Of a stretch of 64,000 nt of DNA, positions 31,271 through 44,470 are shown piece by piece. The notes beneath the pieces are model-generated. The model had not been told where the DNA came from, ran no database searches, and saw only the letters and a program-made list of their open reading frames with translations. Source of the stretch: Setophaga petechia (Eukaryota > Chordata > Aves > Passeriformes > Parulidae); NCBI GenBank assembly GCA_024362935.1, contig JANCRA010000008.1:32949057-33013056 (forward strand). The letters are read 5' to 3'. The position numbers and the translations under genes are program-made. Every line of letters begins with the position of its first letter. The stretch's first letter is position 1.

Positions 31271-34200
31271 TGATCTGCATTTACACAGCTAGCTTAAAAC
31301 AGCTATTTTTCCTTTTCTGTAAAAGTTCTAGGAGGCCTGATTTATAGTACCCTATTCAGCAACACTTAATTTTTCATACTTTGATCATTAGGTATATTAT
31401 TTATTGACACAAACAAACATTTCGTATCTGACAAAATGCAACAAATATTAAATAATGTGAATGCAAAGAAACATCTTTTCCTTCAATTAAATGCAACATG
31501 TAAGGAATTTAAAAGATTTTAAAAAATCATCTTATGTCCAGCATCACTTGAACAAGCTACTGATTCTCTTATTTTAAAAGTTATTGTCTACATGGCAGCA
31601 ATACAATATTTTGAATGGTACAGTAAGTCCACTTTTCCAATTCATAAAGTAATATAACTTATACCTTGATCAAGTTACAAGTTTCTGCTCTGTTTTCATT
31701 CAATTGTTTTTGTAATGATCTACCTCTACTTCAATGAATTAAGTGCAGTCTGAGAAGTGTGGCATAATTTGGGATTTCCCTGATTTTCAGAGGCCATAAT
31801 AATAAGATGCGTTTTTCAGATGCCTGTTCCTAGACTATAGTCCAAACTATTCTTTATCATTTGCAAGGCTTTTATGTGCAAGCAATGTATGGGTCAGCAT
31901 TTTTTAAACCAGCTAGTTAAGCTACTAGATAAGAGATTGTGAAGGCTCATTCATGTCCTCTGCTGAAGGAAAGAAAATATGATGGGTCAAACCGAGAAGT
32001 GAAATAAATCAGCAACTCAAAATGGCCCTGTTACAGCTATTATGTCCACAAAGGCAGCAAATATTTGTAAAGCAATACAAATAAGTATACCTATAGGGGA
32101 CTTTACCATCTCCCTAAACGACATAAAAAAATTCCACCATTGACACAAATTACGTAAATCTCAAGAGAAACCAATATAACAAGGCTTTATTCCCCTCCCC
32201 CCTTTCAATATATTATTACTGAAAAAAAAGCCCAACCAAAAAAAATCCCAAATAATGTTCATAGTTTATTTTATACTTAAAAATCCAGTACTGTCCCATT
32301 TCAATGTTGAAACTCAAAACAGCCTTAGCTTCTAGTTTTGTCCTTAACCACTCAATTATGTTTGGAAACTTCAAGGTCTTCTGAGAAGTGCTTAAATAAA
32401 GGATGAAGTTTTAACATTTCAGGTATCTTAAAAAGCAGCAGATGTCCTTTAGCTTTCTAAAATGTGAAAGAAAGTACTCTTGTAATATGTTTTCTTTTGA
32501 AAAACAGACTGAAATTTCCTGCTTGCTATTTTTACCTTCCACATCTCACAGAACTATGTCAACGGCCACAAAAAGACACAGAAGAAAAAGACAACCACCA
32601 AATTAAATACCCAAGCTGTTCAATTAGGGTATTTAGGCAGTTTGTTTGGTTTGGTTTAGTTGCCCTTCAGTGTCTAATTAACCTTTGGGAAAAGGCCTTG
32701 TCTAGGAAAAATTTCAGCTTCTCTTTTCCTGCGCTCAAGGTCAAAAATGAATATTATAGAGCCCAGTGTTACAGATGGAAAGCAAATAAAAATATACATA
32801 CCAAAACTCCCACTGATCATGGCAAATATGTACAGTGTTAACAAGCAGAATTTACAGCTGCCTAACCTGCAGAGTAACTGGTTTACTTACAAACCACTTT
32901 TCTCTTTACCTGTTTGCCACCATGCAGGCTGCTCCTCTCAACTCTGATGTGTGAGCAAAAGCCTCTCTGTGGCATATGCAGCAATTACCTACACGGGCAA
33001 GCAGCATCAGGAATGTATCTGGAGTATTTCAGCTATGTCTTACAGTGCAATTTAGCAGCTTGAGATGAGGTTAGCCAGTCTGGACATTTCTTGGCAGTCC
33101 AGCTTCAAAGACTACTCTGGCCCTCAGTTTGGGAACAACTGACATTGATGATACTCGGATGCACTCTCTCTGTTTTATCCCCTGCAGTGCAAATGGAGAG
33201 TGCATTTTTAGCACTTCTAAATCAGAATCCCAGTTTCAAGAGGTTCTGAATGTGTTTGGTCAAACCAGAGATTTCTGTTTCTTAGGCAGACATAACACAT
33301 AATAGAATATGAAAAATAATACACTAATATGAGAAAAATAAGGGAAAAAAACCCCCAAGCTCTGCTCATAGGGAAAATGATCTGGATTTCTGAAATAGGT
33401 CTAGTCCCAAACACTAACGGCTTTGTCAAAAAAAGGGAAAAAAACCCCTTTTTGTCATTGTTATCTCAGCAGAAGTTTTTGTTTTCCAAGAATATATACA
33501 TTCAGATCTTGGTTTTATAAACATTACTTATCAAGCGTAGTGCTTACTGCCATAGTTAGCCTCAATAGTCTCAAAGGGACTAAACATGGTTGCTTGCATT
33601 ATGCATTGTGTTTGCATAATCAGGCCCCTGGGATTAACAATTCTGAAAATGGCTGGCCTTCCCTAACGTTTGATGTACATATATGAAAAAAAGAGAACAG
33701 ACACTTGTAAGGGATACCCAAAATAAAACATCATGCTATTAAATGATCAAGCAGAAATTATATTCTTCGGCATACCTATCAACTATGAGTATCATGATTC
33801 CCTGTATTTATCTATTCTGATTTATGCACCCTTTCAGTAAAAAGAAGCACCTGTTCTTTGCTTGAGGGCACATCTCAACCCATTTAAAAAGCACAGCAGT
33901 TTTTAGGAGGAATGCTTGGGAATAACTACAAATAGTAAGTTTCCCTAGTTCTTTTTGTTAGTTAAGACAGCAGAAACTACCATTTCAAATGTGATAGTCA
34001 TATCTGTATTTCATTTATAAATTCAACTATGCTACAGCTATATTCATATCTTTCCAGAGTAAATTATGGGAAATAACCATTTGTCTTCATTGTAGACACT
34101 TTTGCATGTATAGTAGAAAACAAACCTCTATTCAATAACTGCACAGAGGCACCATTAAAATCAAATTTACAGTAAACAGAACCTGCAGCTGGGGTAAAAC

Positions 34201-37200
34201 ACTAACTGTTAGTATTTTAATTATCAGTGAAGCTTTCGGAGGTCTAACATCTGCTCATAGCCAAATGACAGCAGCTGCTTGTGTACACTTAAAACAACAT
34301 GAATTTCTTCTATAAATATTAAAATGAATTGTATGTCGTGTGTTCATTGCGGCTATATTCCTATTAAGCTGTTTAAGTATATAGGGTATTCTGAACTTCT
34401 TTCTTGTAGCAAATTCATAAAGGGCTGACCTCCTCAAAAGAATGAGAGGCAAAGGCAGCAAAAATTCTTGAGTCTGTAAATTGAAAATGTTTAGAGACAG
34501 TACTGGAGGTCACCCTCTGCCAAGACACTGCTGGTAAGTGCTAACAAAACATCAGCGCTAAGTTCTGATCATTGTGCACTACAGTAACTTCAAGGACAAG
34601 ACTGCCCAGCATGCAAAGTGTCAGGAGTCTAAGGGATGGCTTATATCAAAAGCTAATGCTCCTCTACTAAGTGAAACAATTAATGCATTATCTTCCTTGG
34701 AAAAATATATTCCGTTTCAATGTCCAAAACACTGGAGGAGATGAGCGTGCTCTCTTTTGTGGACTTCATCAAAAGCATACTGGAATGATTCCTGATTTGC
34801 ATGAATAGAAGCAATAAACTGCCATGAGGAAGGAACTATACTAGCTCAATATGAGATTTTGCTAAAAAGGCAAGCTTCATAACTTAATTTTCCAGCTTTT
34901 TACCTAGACACTGACATATAGTTGATATTTTCCTTTAGTCTCTCACCTGCTTGGGAATACAGGAAAGAAAACTGGAGGAGGGACACACATTAGTTAAGCT
35001 GTAGAGTCTGGCAGAGTGCGAGGAAGAGAGCATTACAACCAGTTTCAGAAGAAAACAAGGGAAAAGGCTTTTATGGTTTTCACTTTACAGGTTTTCAGTG
35101 GAGAAATGTCTGTTCCTTTGCTTTTACAACATCAAGTGTAACGCCAGTGGCAAATAATGTTTATGTATTTTCACAACAGACCTACAGCTCGAAAGGAGCA
35201 CTACAATAATTTAGTCTGAAAGCTGTAGGTCATGCCAAGCTGTGTTTTGGAGGAAACCCCAACACGATTAGACGCTTCAGCGTCACATGTGCAACCACAA
35301 CACAGGATCAGCCCTGAGTAAAGCTGTCTCCACAGTGGTACCTGGCTTAAGATGAAGGTGAATTAATTGTGAAGGCAGTTCCCAAACTTCTCCCACCCCA
35401 AAAGTCAGTTTCAGTGCAAAATGACAACATATGAGGAGGAAGGAGCTCTATGGCTGGTTATGGGTGGGACAGTTCCAATGCAAAGGGCTTCCCCTTTTGC
35501 ACTGGAGTGAGGAGTGCTGCTCCTCACTCCTCCTGAGGCACTTGACAGTATCAAGGCTAACCATGTCCAAAGTGATGAGTGTCAGAAAACATGCTGATTT
35601 TTCACCTCAGAGTGTCACAGGCCTGGCAGTAATGCTGGGACTACTTAGGAAGCATGAAGCAGGTGGTACTTGCTGGTTCTGGGAGGTTGGATAGACAGGT
35701 ACATAGAGGCTGGAGAGATGGGTAAGTTTTATACCACTTTCTAGGGTCAAGTTCATGACAAAGTCTTCTTTTCATGATTCACCTCTGGTGAGGGATGGAA
35801 GCAGGATGTTTCCAAAATATCTTCAAAGGAAGAGTTGTTCATGTAATTGACCCTTCTGCTGAGAGAAATATATTTTCAGTGCTACTGATAGAGTAGCACT
35901 TGAATGAACTGTCTTCCACTTCCAGTATTAGAAAGCACAAGGCAGGACGTAGGTAAAGCAAGACAGAAGGTATCAAAGCTGCTACTTTCTGGGCTGTTGC
36001 TGAACACTGTTGATGCAGGAACTGCAAGATAGTCTATGAGCCTGGGCTGCATGGGAAATGCAAAGTAAACTGCTGAACTGCAGTTTTCCCAAGGGCTCAG
36101 AACCTCCTTACCATGTTGCTTGCACTTGGTTGCAAAGTTGTGTGTTCAAGAGCTGAATAATTACTCTGTTGACAAGGCTACCAAAATTGTTGCTTAACTA
36201 GAAGTAGAAATCAACAGCTTTTAGATGGCACAGGGAGCTAACACCAAACTGGAAGCGTTAACATCAATACAAAGAAAACCAGGATGTAGCATAAGTAAAT
36301 AAGAAAATAATAATGTAACACCAAACTTGTGCTACTGCATACTAGCACTTGTGGAGAAAATAAATATATAAAAATTATATTCAATGAGAGACAAATCCCT
36401 AGAGAATTGTAATGCTGAAGAAATTTAAAGAATGACAGTGTTCATCAAATTACATATGAGTTTATGAAATGTAAAACAGGAAAAGAAAACAGACCAAAGC
36501 AATTTTTAATTGCACATTTAAAAGCACGTCTGCTGCACACTGTTCTGGTACAGATATAACTCAATTATGTATTGATCTTTCTAGAAGAGAGATCTTGACT
36601 ACAGAATATTCAGAATAGTGAAAAAAGAACTATTACAAGTCTGAGTTGAATGGAAATATCGAAAGTTTAAGTGCAGATATTCTGGCTACATAATCTGCAA
36701 ATGCTGGAGAGGGAGGAAAATTTTTGTCCCTATTCAATAAGCATAATCTTATTTTGATGAAACACTAGAATGTTCATGTCATACTGCAGGAAGATGGTTA
36801 GACATGGTGAGAAATGGAAAGTCAATTCAGTTGCCCCATCCACTTTCAAGGGCCAGGGTGATGAAGCTCCCGGACGGAATAAATAGAGAGTACAGTAGTT
36901 AAGAGTATGACTTAACCCAGCTCGTCACCATTCATACTGCAAATCGATACTATTCCAGAACAACTCAGAGAAAAGCAGCACAGGATTCTGCAGGAGCTAC
37001 TCAGATAACTTTTGTAAACATTTCCATTCTGCACTCAAGTTCACTCAAGACTGTGGTGCCTTAAGTCTTAAAACCCAAAGAACTTGCAATGACTGTCAAT
37101 CATATGAAGTATGAATCCAAGTCAAATATGGACTAGTAACCAACCCCTGCCACTCTTCCAGGTCATCTCATTAGCTCTTTTGATTTTTTTCCTTCCTGAG

Positions 37201-37430
37201 ACCCAACTTAGACTATGAAAAAAGTGAATATTTTAAAATTAAATAATGAGCATATTTATCTAAAGTATTTTAAAATGCTACTTGGTTCTCAACTCTGAAA
37301 GCACTTGTTCAAAGATTTATTATCTATGTCTGTCTCCAACCAAAGACAAGTAATGCTTAAAACCACGCTAACCGAAAGATGTCAAGTGGTTGAAAACACC
37401 ATGGTTCCCTTGTCTGTAGCATGGTGCAGG

Positions 37431-37470
37431 CTGCAGTGAATGCCATCATTCTGCTGTGAATGCCATCATA
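37431..37470. repeat. ZNF407: 20-base tandem duplication
   Basis: CTGCAGTGAATGCCATCATT is followed directly by a second unit that differs at one internal base (CTGCTGTGAATGCCATCAT). Confidence 0.9.
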
Positions 37471-37650
37471 CCTAGGACCTGGTACAGCACCCTTAGCCAT
37501 AGCATAAATGAAGCTAAGCACTTTTACTATTGCTGGAACTTAGTTCACATTTTTTGTGCAGTAGAAAAATCTCAGAGGAATTCATGACCATTTCTATGAA
37601 AGCAGTAAAGCTTGGGATATCTGACAAAATGAAGACCAGATAGCATCCTT

Positions 37651-37722
37651 ACAAAAAAAAAACCCAAAAAACCAAACCCAACAAAAAACCCAAAACCAAA
37701 CCCAAACAAAAATAAATAACAA
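37651..37722. repeat. ZNF407: A/C-only low-complexity tract (CAAA/CCCAAA)
   Basis: The plus strand is almost only A and C, mixing CCCAAA, CCAAA and CAAA units. It ends in AATAAATAACAACC. No parent element was recognised. It reads as G/T-rich on the ZNF407 transcript strand. Confidence 0.8.
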
Positions 37723-40700
37723 CCCCAGAAGCCTGGAGTGAGATATCTGGAAGATCTGATTTTCAAAACCACTAAGAAACTAACAGCTCCTGCTGACACT
37801 TTTGTTAAAAGGTTATTTCAGCTACCTCTTTACAAAGTATTTCTTACTGTTTTTCCAGCTACCTTAGTTTAGTGAGCTCAGAGTTTTCTAAGTTCTGGCA
37901 TGGACCAGACCAATTGCCAGGACCCATTGTGGTTTGTTACTTCAAATCTGTGCAGATTACAGAGCTTGGGAGCAGCCCATGGGATCACAGGTTAAAAAGC
38001 TGCTGCAAGTCGTAAGTAGGCCTTACACATTCTGTAGCCATAACTTTTGGGATATGTTCCAGTGCTCCAAAACCCATTGAAGTTCACAATTTCTTTCATT
38101 CTGTTTCCAACTACCCTTAAAACATTATTCAAGTTATTCTACTGAAATAAAAAGACTTTGAAGATATTGGAATGATATTATTTTCTTTATAAAAAGAAAA
38201 TGCACATATGAAAACCTACACAGACAGAACAAAAAATTATATCAGTGCCTAAAAAAACAAGCTAAAATAAATCCAAAATTAATGTTTTTCTTCTTTCACA
38301 TGTTATTTTTTCTAGGGCCTCTAACAATAGAGTGAATTTTCTGAAAGATTTTCAGGTATCTTTGCATAAAGCTGACTTCTTCAATGCAGAATTAGGAAGC
38401 AAAAAAAAATTGGCCTGCTTTCCACTAGTGCTGGGCACAAGAACATGCAAATGCAAACGGAACAGAACAGACTTAAAATCTAATGGCATCTATCTAAAAC
38501 TGTATCTCGAGAATTGCTCACAATTGGTAACATATTTATCACTAAATAACACCATAAAAATGGAAAAAGCATTATACTAACTTTTCAGGGAGAAAAGTGG
38601 AAAACAATAAGAAGTGTGTTGCCAGGGTCACACAAGAATTCCAAGGTGTGCTGAGTCCCAGTTTTAAATCTTAATCACTCCATTATCATTTCTTAGGAGA
38701 GCCTATTGTCAACTCCAAGAGTTGAGGTACTCCATTTACCCACCGGGAAGCTCTAGTCACATCACTGCAATTTTCCTGATAATGCCCTGTCAATGACTCA
38801 ACCCCATGTTCATGAGCAGAGAGGAGTTCAGTGTCCATGTATCCTATAATGAGGAATGCCGGGCTGCAATCTCTGCTGAGATTGTCATAGGTGTCCACTG
38901 ATACCATCTGCAATTATAGAATTTTATGAGATGGAAACTGGTTCATTATGAAAAAGACTCAAGTCTACCAGCTCATTTCACAGATGTCAGATAGCAGACT
39001 TCCTACTCATCGCAATTCTTGCAAGTGCAGAAGAAGGGGCCTGTAGTTAGACTTTTGGGAATTAAGCATAGAGCTAATGCTAAGCACAGGTCTAAATGCT
39101 TTTCTAAGCTGGACCCTCTTAGCTCCAGTCCAAGCCATTCAAAACAGGGACTCCTGAATTACAGTTTCACAAGGGCCAAACCAGGACAGCTAGTTCCCAG
39201 AGGAAGGCAGACACAAACTTAGCTAAATATCACTTAGCCAAACACATACCTCTCAAACTGATTTCAGCTTGATTATAACTAAGCAAAATAATTACATTAA
39301 TATTTTCAAAAGTATCAGCTGAATTCCATTTTGAATTGTCACCTATTCAAATAAATGAATTAATATCTTCCTTTAAAAAGGCTAATGTACATTGTGGATA
39401 ACTAAGCATGATTGTATTTTAAACATGTATAATTTACTTTCTTTAAATAGCTTTCTCCAAAACTTCATTGTTACATTTCAGAAATATGTGTAGTGTGGAA
39501 AATGTTGTTGGTAAACCTTTTTTCTTAGAGAGTAATCCCTCTCATATATTCTTTTGCACTATCAGACTATTGACATATTCACCTTAAAATGTGGTAACTA
39601 TTAGCTTAAACAAACATCTTAATTTCAGATATTTCAGTCTATTTAAGAACACAGAAATTAAACTAATTCTCCATTTTCTCTGAAAGAAATACAGATTTCT
39701 TCTACAGCTTTCAAGAAATGAAGCACCATTTGCTATAGTACAGCCCCTTCCACTCCTTCCAAAACCAGCCTGTTTCTGTTGGAGGTGAACCTTGCTGCAT
39801 TTATTCATTCCCTTTTTAACAATAAACCACAGAAAAATCCAAGGTAACAGAGTGTTTAGCAAGAGGACTTCAAATACTAAATGCAGGCTATAGCACTACT
39901 TCAAGCTCTGGGTGAACTCTGACACTCTGAAGACTGAATGGAAGGTGCTGATGCCAATCTCTATCATGCTAAATATATGAGAATCTGCTTATTTGACAGA
40001 CTTGCTTTCTCTGGGTGCCACTACCTCAAGCAGCAGTGACAGACATTCTCAAACCACAGTCTCTGGCCTTTCATATGTTCCTTTCACAGGACAGTTTCCA
40101 TAACAAAGATATACTCCCACTTGGTCAATTTATCACAACCTCCTCAGACACTTCCCCTCCCACACATACACTTGGTATATCCCCACAGCCTCATAACAAA
40201 AAAACAGACCCAAAGCCCACCAACCATACTAAAATTATATTGCAGATTTGTAGATTAATGGGCTGATTCTGGCATCTCAATTCAAATGGATTTACAACCA
40301 CTGTGTTTAGCCCTGTGTGATTTCAAATAGAATTACTTCTGATGAATTTGAATGCAAATTCACAAAGCATTAAAACAAACCATGTTTAAACTCGTTGGTT
40401 CATCAGATGCAAATATCATGCATTAAGCAGGGAACACCCATTTATGAAAATAATGAAAACTGACACCAATATAATAAAATCATTACAGGTTTATGGATTC
40501 TGGGACTTAAACAAGCCATACCCTTGTTTCTCCTAACTGATTAAATGCTTCTTTGCAGTTTATGTTTGATCTGCAATTCAAAAATAAATTAGTTTAGTCT
40601 TTGAGCCCAAAACCTTGGAAAATTGCTAGGAGGTTCTACCTCAGATTCATCTGGGGAAAAGGGCTGGGTAAAGGGAGGAAATCATGGGGGCAGGGAAGCT

Positions 40701-41055
40701 TGCAGTGCAACTGAGAGCCAACAGCACAGGAGAGGAAGCAGTCAGACAAACCGAGGTTTGCGGACTCCACCAGCAGCGCCCACAGACCCTTGGCCTGAGC
40801 AGCATCGTGCGGAACACAAGGCAAGGATGGTCACACTGGGCACTTCTGTTTCATAAAGCTGGCACAGACGGGTCTGTCATGGCTTGTGCTTCGTCTCCAC
40901 AAAACATCAACCATCCTCACTTTGCATCGTGTTTGTAGACAAGGAGTTTACATGCAGAAGGGCAAAGGATTGCCCATAAGTTCTGGTATTGTCACATGGC
41001 AAGAAAGCAAAAGTGAATGTGGCCATGTTCTAACTAATAAAGTGGATCTCTGAGG

Positions 41056-41105
41056 TTGTAAACAGTAGATATAGTGTGGGTTGTAAACAGTAGATATAGT
41101 GTGGG
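41056..41105. repeat. ZNF407: Perfect 25-base tandem duplication
   Basis: The unit starting TTGTAAACAGTAGATATAG occurs twice in immediate tandem (41056-41080, 41081-41105) without mismatch, so the duplication is recent. Confidence 0.95.
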
Positions 41106-44100
41106 TTTTTCATTAATCCCCCTGTCTAATTATCATGAGCATGATTTCATTTTCAGTTAGATGACAACAGCCTAGCTCAATAGTTTCCAGTAAAATCTTT
41201 GTATCCAGATAATAAATTCTTCTCATAATGATGAAATTTAAAACAGCAAAACATTCCTCACTGAGGCATGTAATGCTGATAAAGCACTATTTTGCTGCGC
41301 AATCTATGCAGTATAAAAATTTCTTTGCTGCATCATGATCTGCTCCAATTTGTGTATAAATAGCATTTGTAATAAAAGGCAATGTAACACCAAGTTTTAC
41401 TTAAATAACTGCTCAAAAAGAGGTTGGGAGATAATGTAGCTAACACACAACAACAACAAAGAAGGGCAATTGCAATAGCTCTTTCTCAACATCCCTTCCT
41501 TTTTCTTTTATGAATCCATTCACACCAACATTAAGAATTTGAACCTGAATATTTAAAGAATTATATGTTGGGATGGTTTGAGGGTAGTTTGGTTTCTAGA
41601 ATTGAGGTACCATCTAAATGTGTTGCAAACACCAGAAAACCCAAGTTTGAAAGCAACTCTCTCTATAACTTTAGCCAGTCATCCCAAGAAAGCTCCTGTC
41701 TCTGAGGACAGACATGACTGAAAAGGCCTAACAAGCTGTGAAGTCCTTAAGATCTACATTTTCAAATGTGAATGCCCTGAATTCGATACCCAAACCTGCA
41801 TATACAGAGACCATTAGCCATTGCTGAGGCATCGTGCAGCACCACACTGACAGTGCCACTGACACTGGGCCACAATGGATTTGAGAAGCCTGACTGTTCC
41901 AGCATTGCAGCTATCCAGTACCCACTGTTTGTTTCCATGAACTTCTAGAAATCCTTACTTGGCCAGCAGATCAGGTACTTCCATTACTATGATGGACCCA
42001 TTATTTGCAGTTACAGCTTTGTCACCTCCATGGAACACAGAGCAACACATGGAACAATACTGGTCAGAGATTAGGAATAAAATTGTGTCCACATTCAGGA
42101 GATGGACAAAATTCCCACTGAGTCACAAAGCAATTAATAGGATTTTGGATTAAAATAAAAATAAAAATCTGGATTCTGTTTATCATTTAATGCCAGCGCT
42201 CTGAAATCCAGTCTGGCTTCTAATGGGTATTAGGATGCTGGTTAAAAGCTACCTTATCTTGAGTCACTATGTTTAACTCTGCTGCTCTTTCCACACCCCT
42301 TTACATAAGCATAGTCTAAAGTAGCATTTGGGATGTGCTCATTTTGTCACAGAGAGAGAGAAAAACATATGTGACATTCTCTTACCATTTCTGAAGTTGG
42401 TCCCAAAACTAGACTGAAATAGCTTCTGATTCCAGGGATTTTTTGTGAACCGTGAGGCAGGTGAGCACTTGTTTTTCCCTCATGACCTACTGGCTAAATT
42501 TTTGAAGCTGCTGAAAAGATGCTGTAGCATTAATTAAAATTTGTACTGGTTGAAGCAATGTATCATAAGACCTTGCCTTTAAGAGTTGCTGAATACCAGA
42601 TCAACCCCAACTTCTCAGTAGTACGTGCATCTTCTGGTGTTTTTATTGTATGATTGTGGGAGAAGGACAATACTCAAGGATAAAGGATCACCTTAATCTG
42701 CATCAGAATGAGACTGGCCTGGTTAAATGGTGACAGAGATGTATGGATATGTAGTAAGTGCCAATCTGAGCACTCAGATGTGGAATTAGGACTCCATGTA
42801 CGGGTACTTATTTTAGAAAGTAGATCTCAGAGGATAGATAGGGTTGCCTACTTAGCTCAGAAAACCCTGCTCCAGTTTCAAAAGCTACTTGTCACTGCAG
42901 AGCAAATGCTTCAATTTTGAAGCAAAGTGGTATGTTTGGTGGCCCCATTTGCATGACAATGCCCAGAATGCTCTCCTAACTCACAGCTATTTCATGGAGG
43001 GCTGATGCATTCAAGGCTTCAGAATAAACCCAGATCCTGTGGGTATACCACTGCATATGATTTCAATATTTTCCCTCCAATTCATGTGCAAAAGATAAGA
43101 CTGTTGAAGTGGATAGTGGTTATAGGTAACCAAACTAACCTGTCATCAGTATTTACTAGAAATCAAAATGACAAATGGTACTTTGGCGAGTCTCTAACTC
43201 CTTGAGTAATTAGCTGATCATCTCGTACCCACGTGTATATGCTTTAGGTGTTGACAGAAGTCGTGAAGGTTGCTGTGAAGAGCTGTCCCAATATATTAAC
43301 AAGCAAACCCAGAAAAACTAAACAATGCATAGAACACAGCACAGATGCAGAATAAGACGGACGGACTTTGCTTGTCTCCCGCACTTCTCTCCTCCTCTCT
43401 CACAGCTTGCTACACAAAATAAATGCACTACATCGACTTACACTGCAGCACAGAATATCACAGTCTCCTCTATTGTGTGGATTTCACTGCTGAGAAGCTG
43501 TAACACTAATTGTCAGTTTCCCACGATCAAAGTAATTTGGTTAAATAATTGGTTTACATTTACTATATTTTATTTGCCTCACAAAAACAAATGTTATAAC
43601 AAAAGATCATCTGAAGAGGAGGGAATGCTATGGTGATAACACCAATATGGTGCCAACATATGGAGAAATATGTGTGTTTTGTGCACATAAACAATGACAT
43701 GAAGCTTCAGCTGTTTAGAGAACAAAGCTTTACACCTGAGTTAACTCAATAATGTGGTATGTGCATTCTGGTGTGTTTGTGTATGAGGGGTGAAACTCTT
43801 CTGATATTGGATTTTGGCACTGAAACTAAAGTAATGTTTTAAATGCTGATTAACTGGTGATTATTTAGAATTCATTCTTGATAGGTGAAAAATGATGACA
43901 TTTCTTCTTTACCAATTACATGAAGTCTGCATTCACATTGGAACAATGGCTGCTCTATACCCAAAATCAGGTTGATGACACCATGATAACTCTTCAAGAC
44001 ATTCTAGGCTTTTCAGATATTTTTTCCTCTTTTATTTGATATAGTATGTGGATTTGACCACAAATTTCACAGCTCCTCCCCTGATGCAGGAAAGGAACAC

Positions 44101-44329
44101 AGTAACTAAGTGCCTGCAGCAGTCGGCAGCAGCCGCTTCCTTTAACCTCCGTCCAGACTACCAGGCGTGAACAACGGCTGAGACATTTTCCTTCAGCCAC
44201 CAGAGTGCCTCCTTTTCCAAATGTCCCTAGAACAGCCTCATTCAGAAGAGGCTGCCATTGGAGTTCCTTCAAAATTCTGCCAGAATGGCTTAAACTCAAA
44301 AGTAATTAAAAGCCTCTGTAAAACTCATA

Positions 44330-44470
44330 AGTCAAGGGAGTGGCATAACATCCATTAATTACAGTGCTCCGTGATGTCACACCTGTGACTTATGAGAGGC
44401 TATCCTGAGGTGGGTTCAGAGCTGCTGTTCATAATTCATTATGGTGTTTTGAAGCCTGCCTAGAGAAAAG
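44330..44470. promoter_or_regulatory. ZNF407: Candidate conserved non-coding element
   Basis: Compact set of sites: TTAATTAC (44355-44362), the palindrome GTGATGTCAC (44371-44380, CRE-like) and an overlapping E-box CACCTGTG, then TAATTCATTATGG. Conservation untested. Confidence 0.3.
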
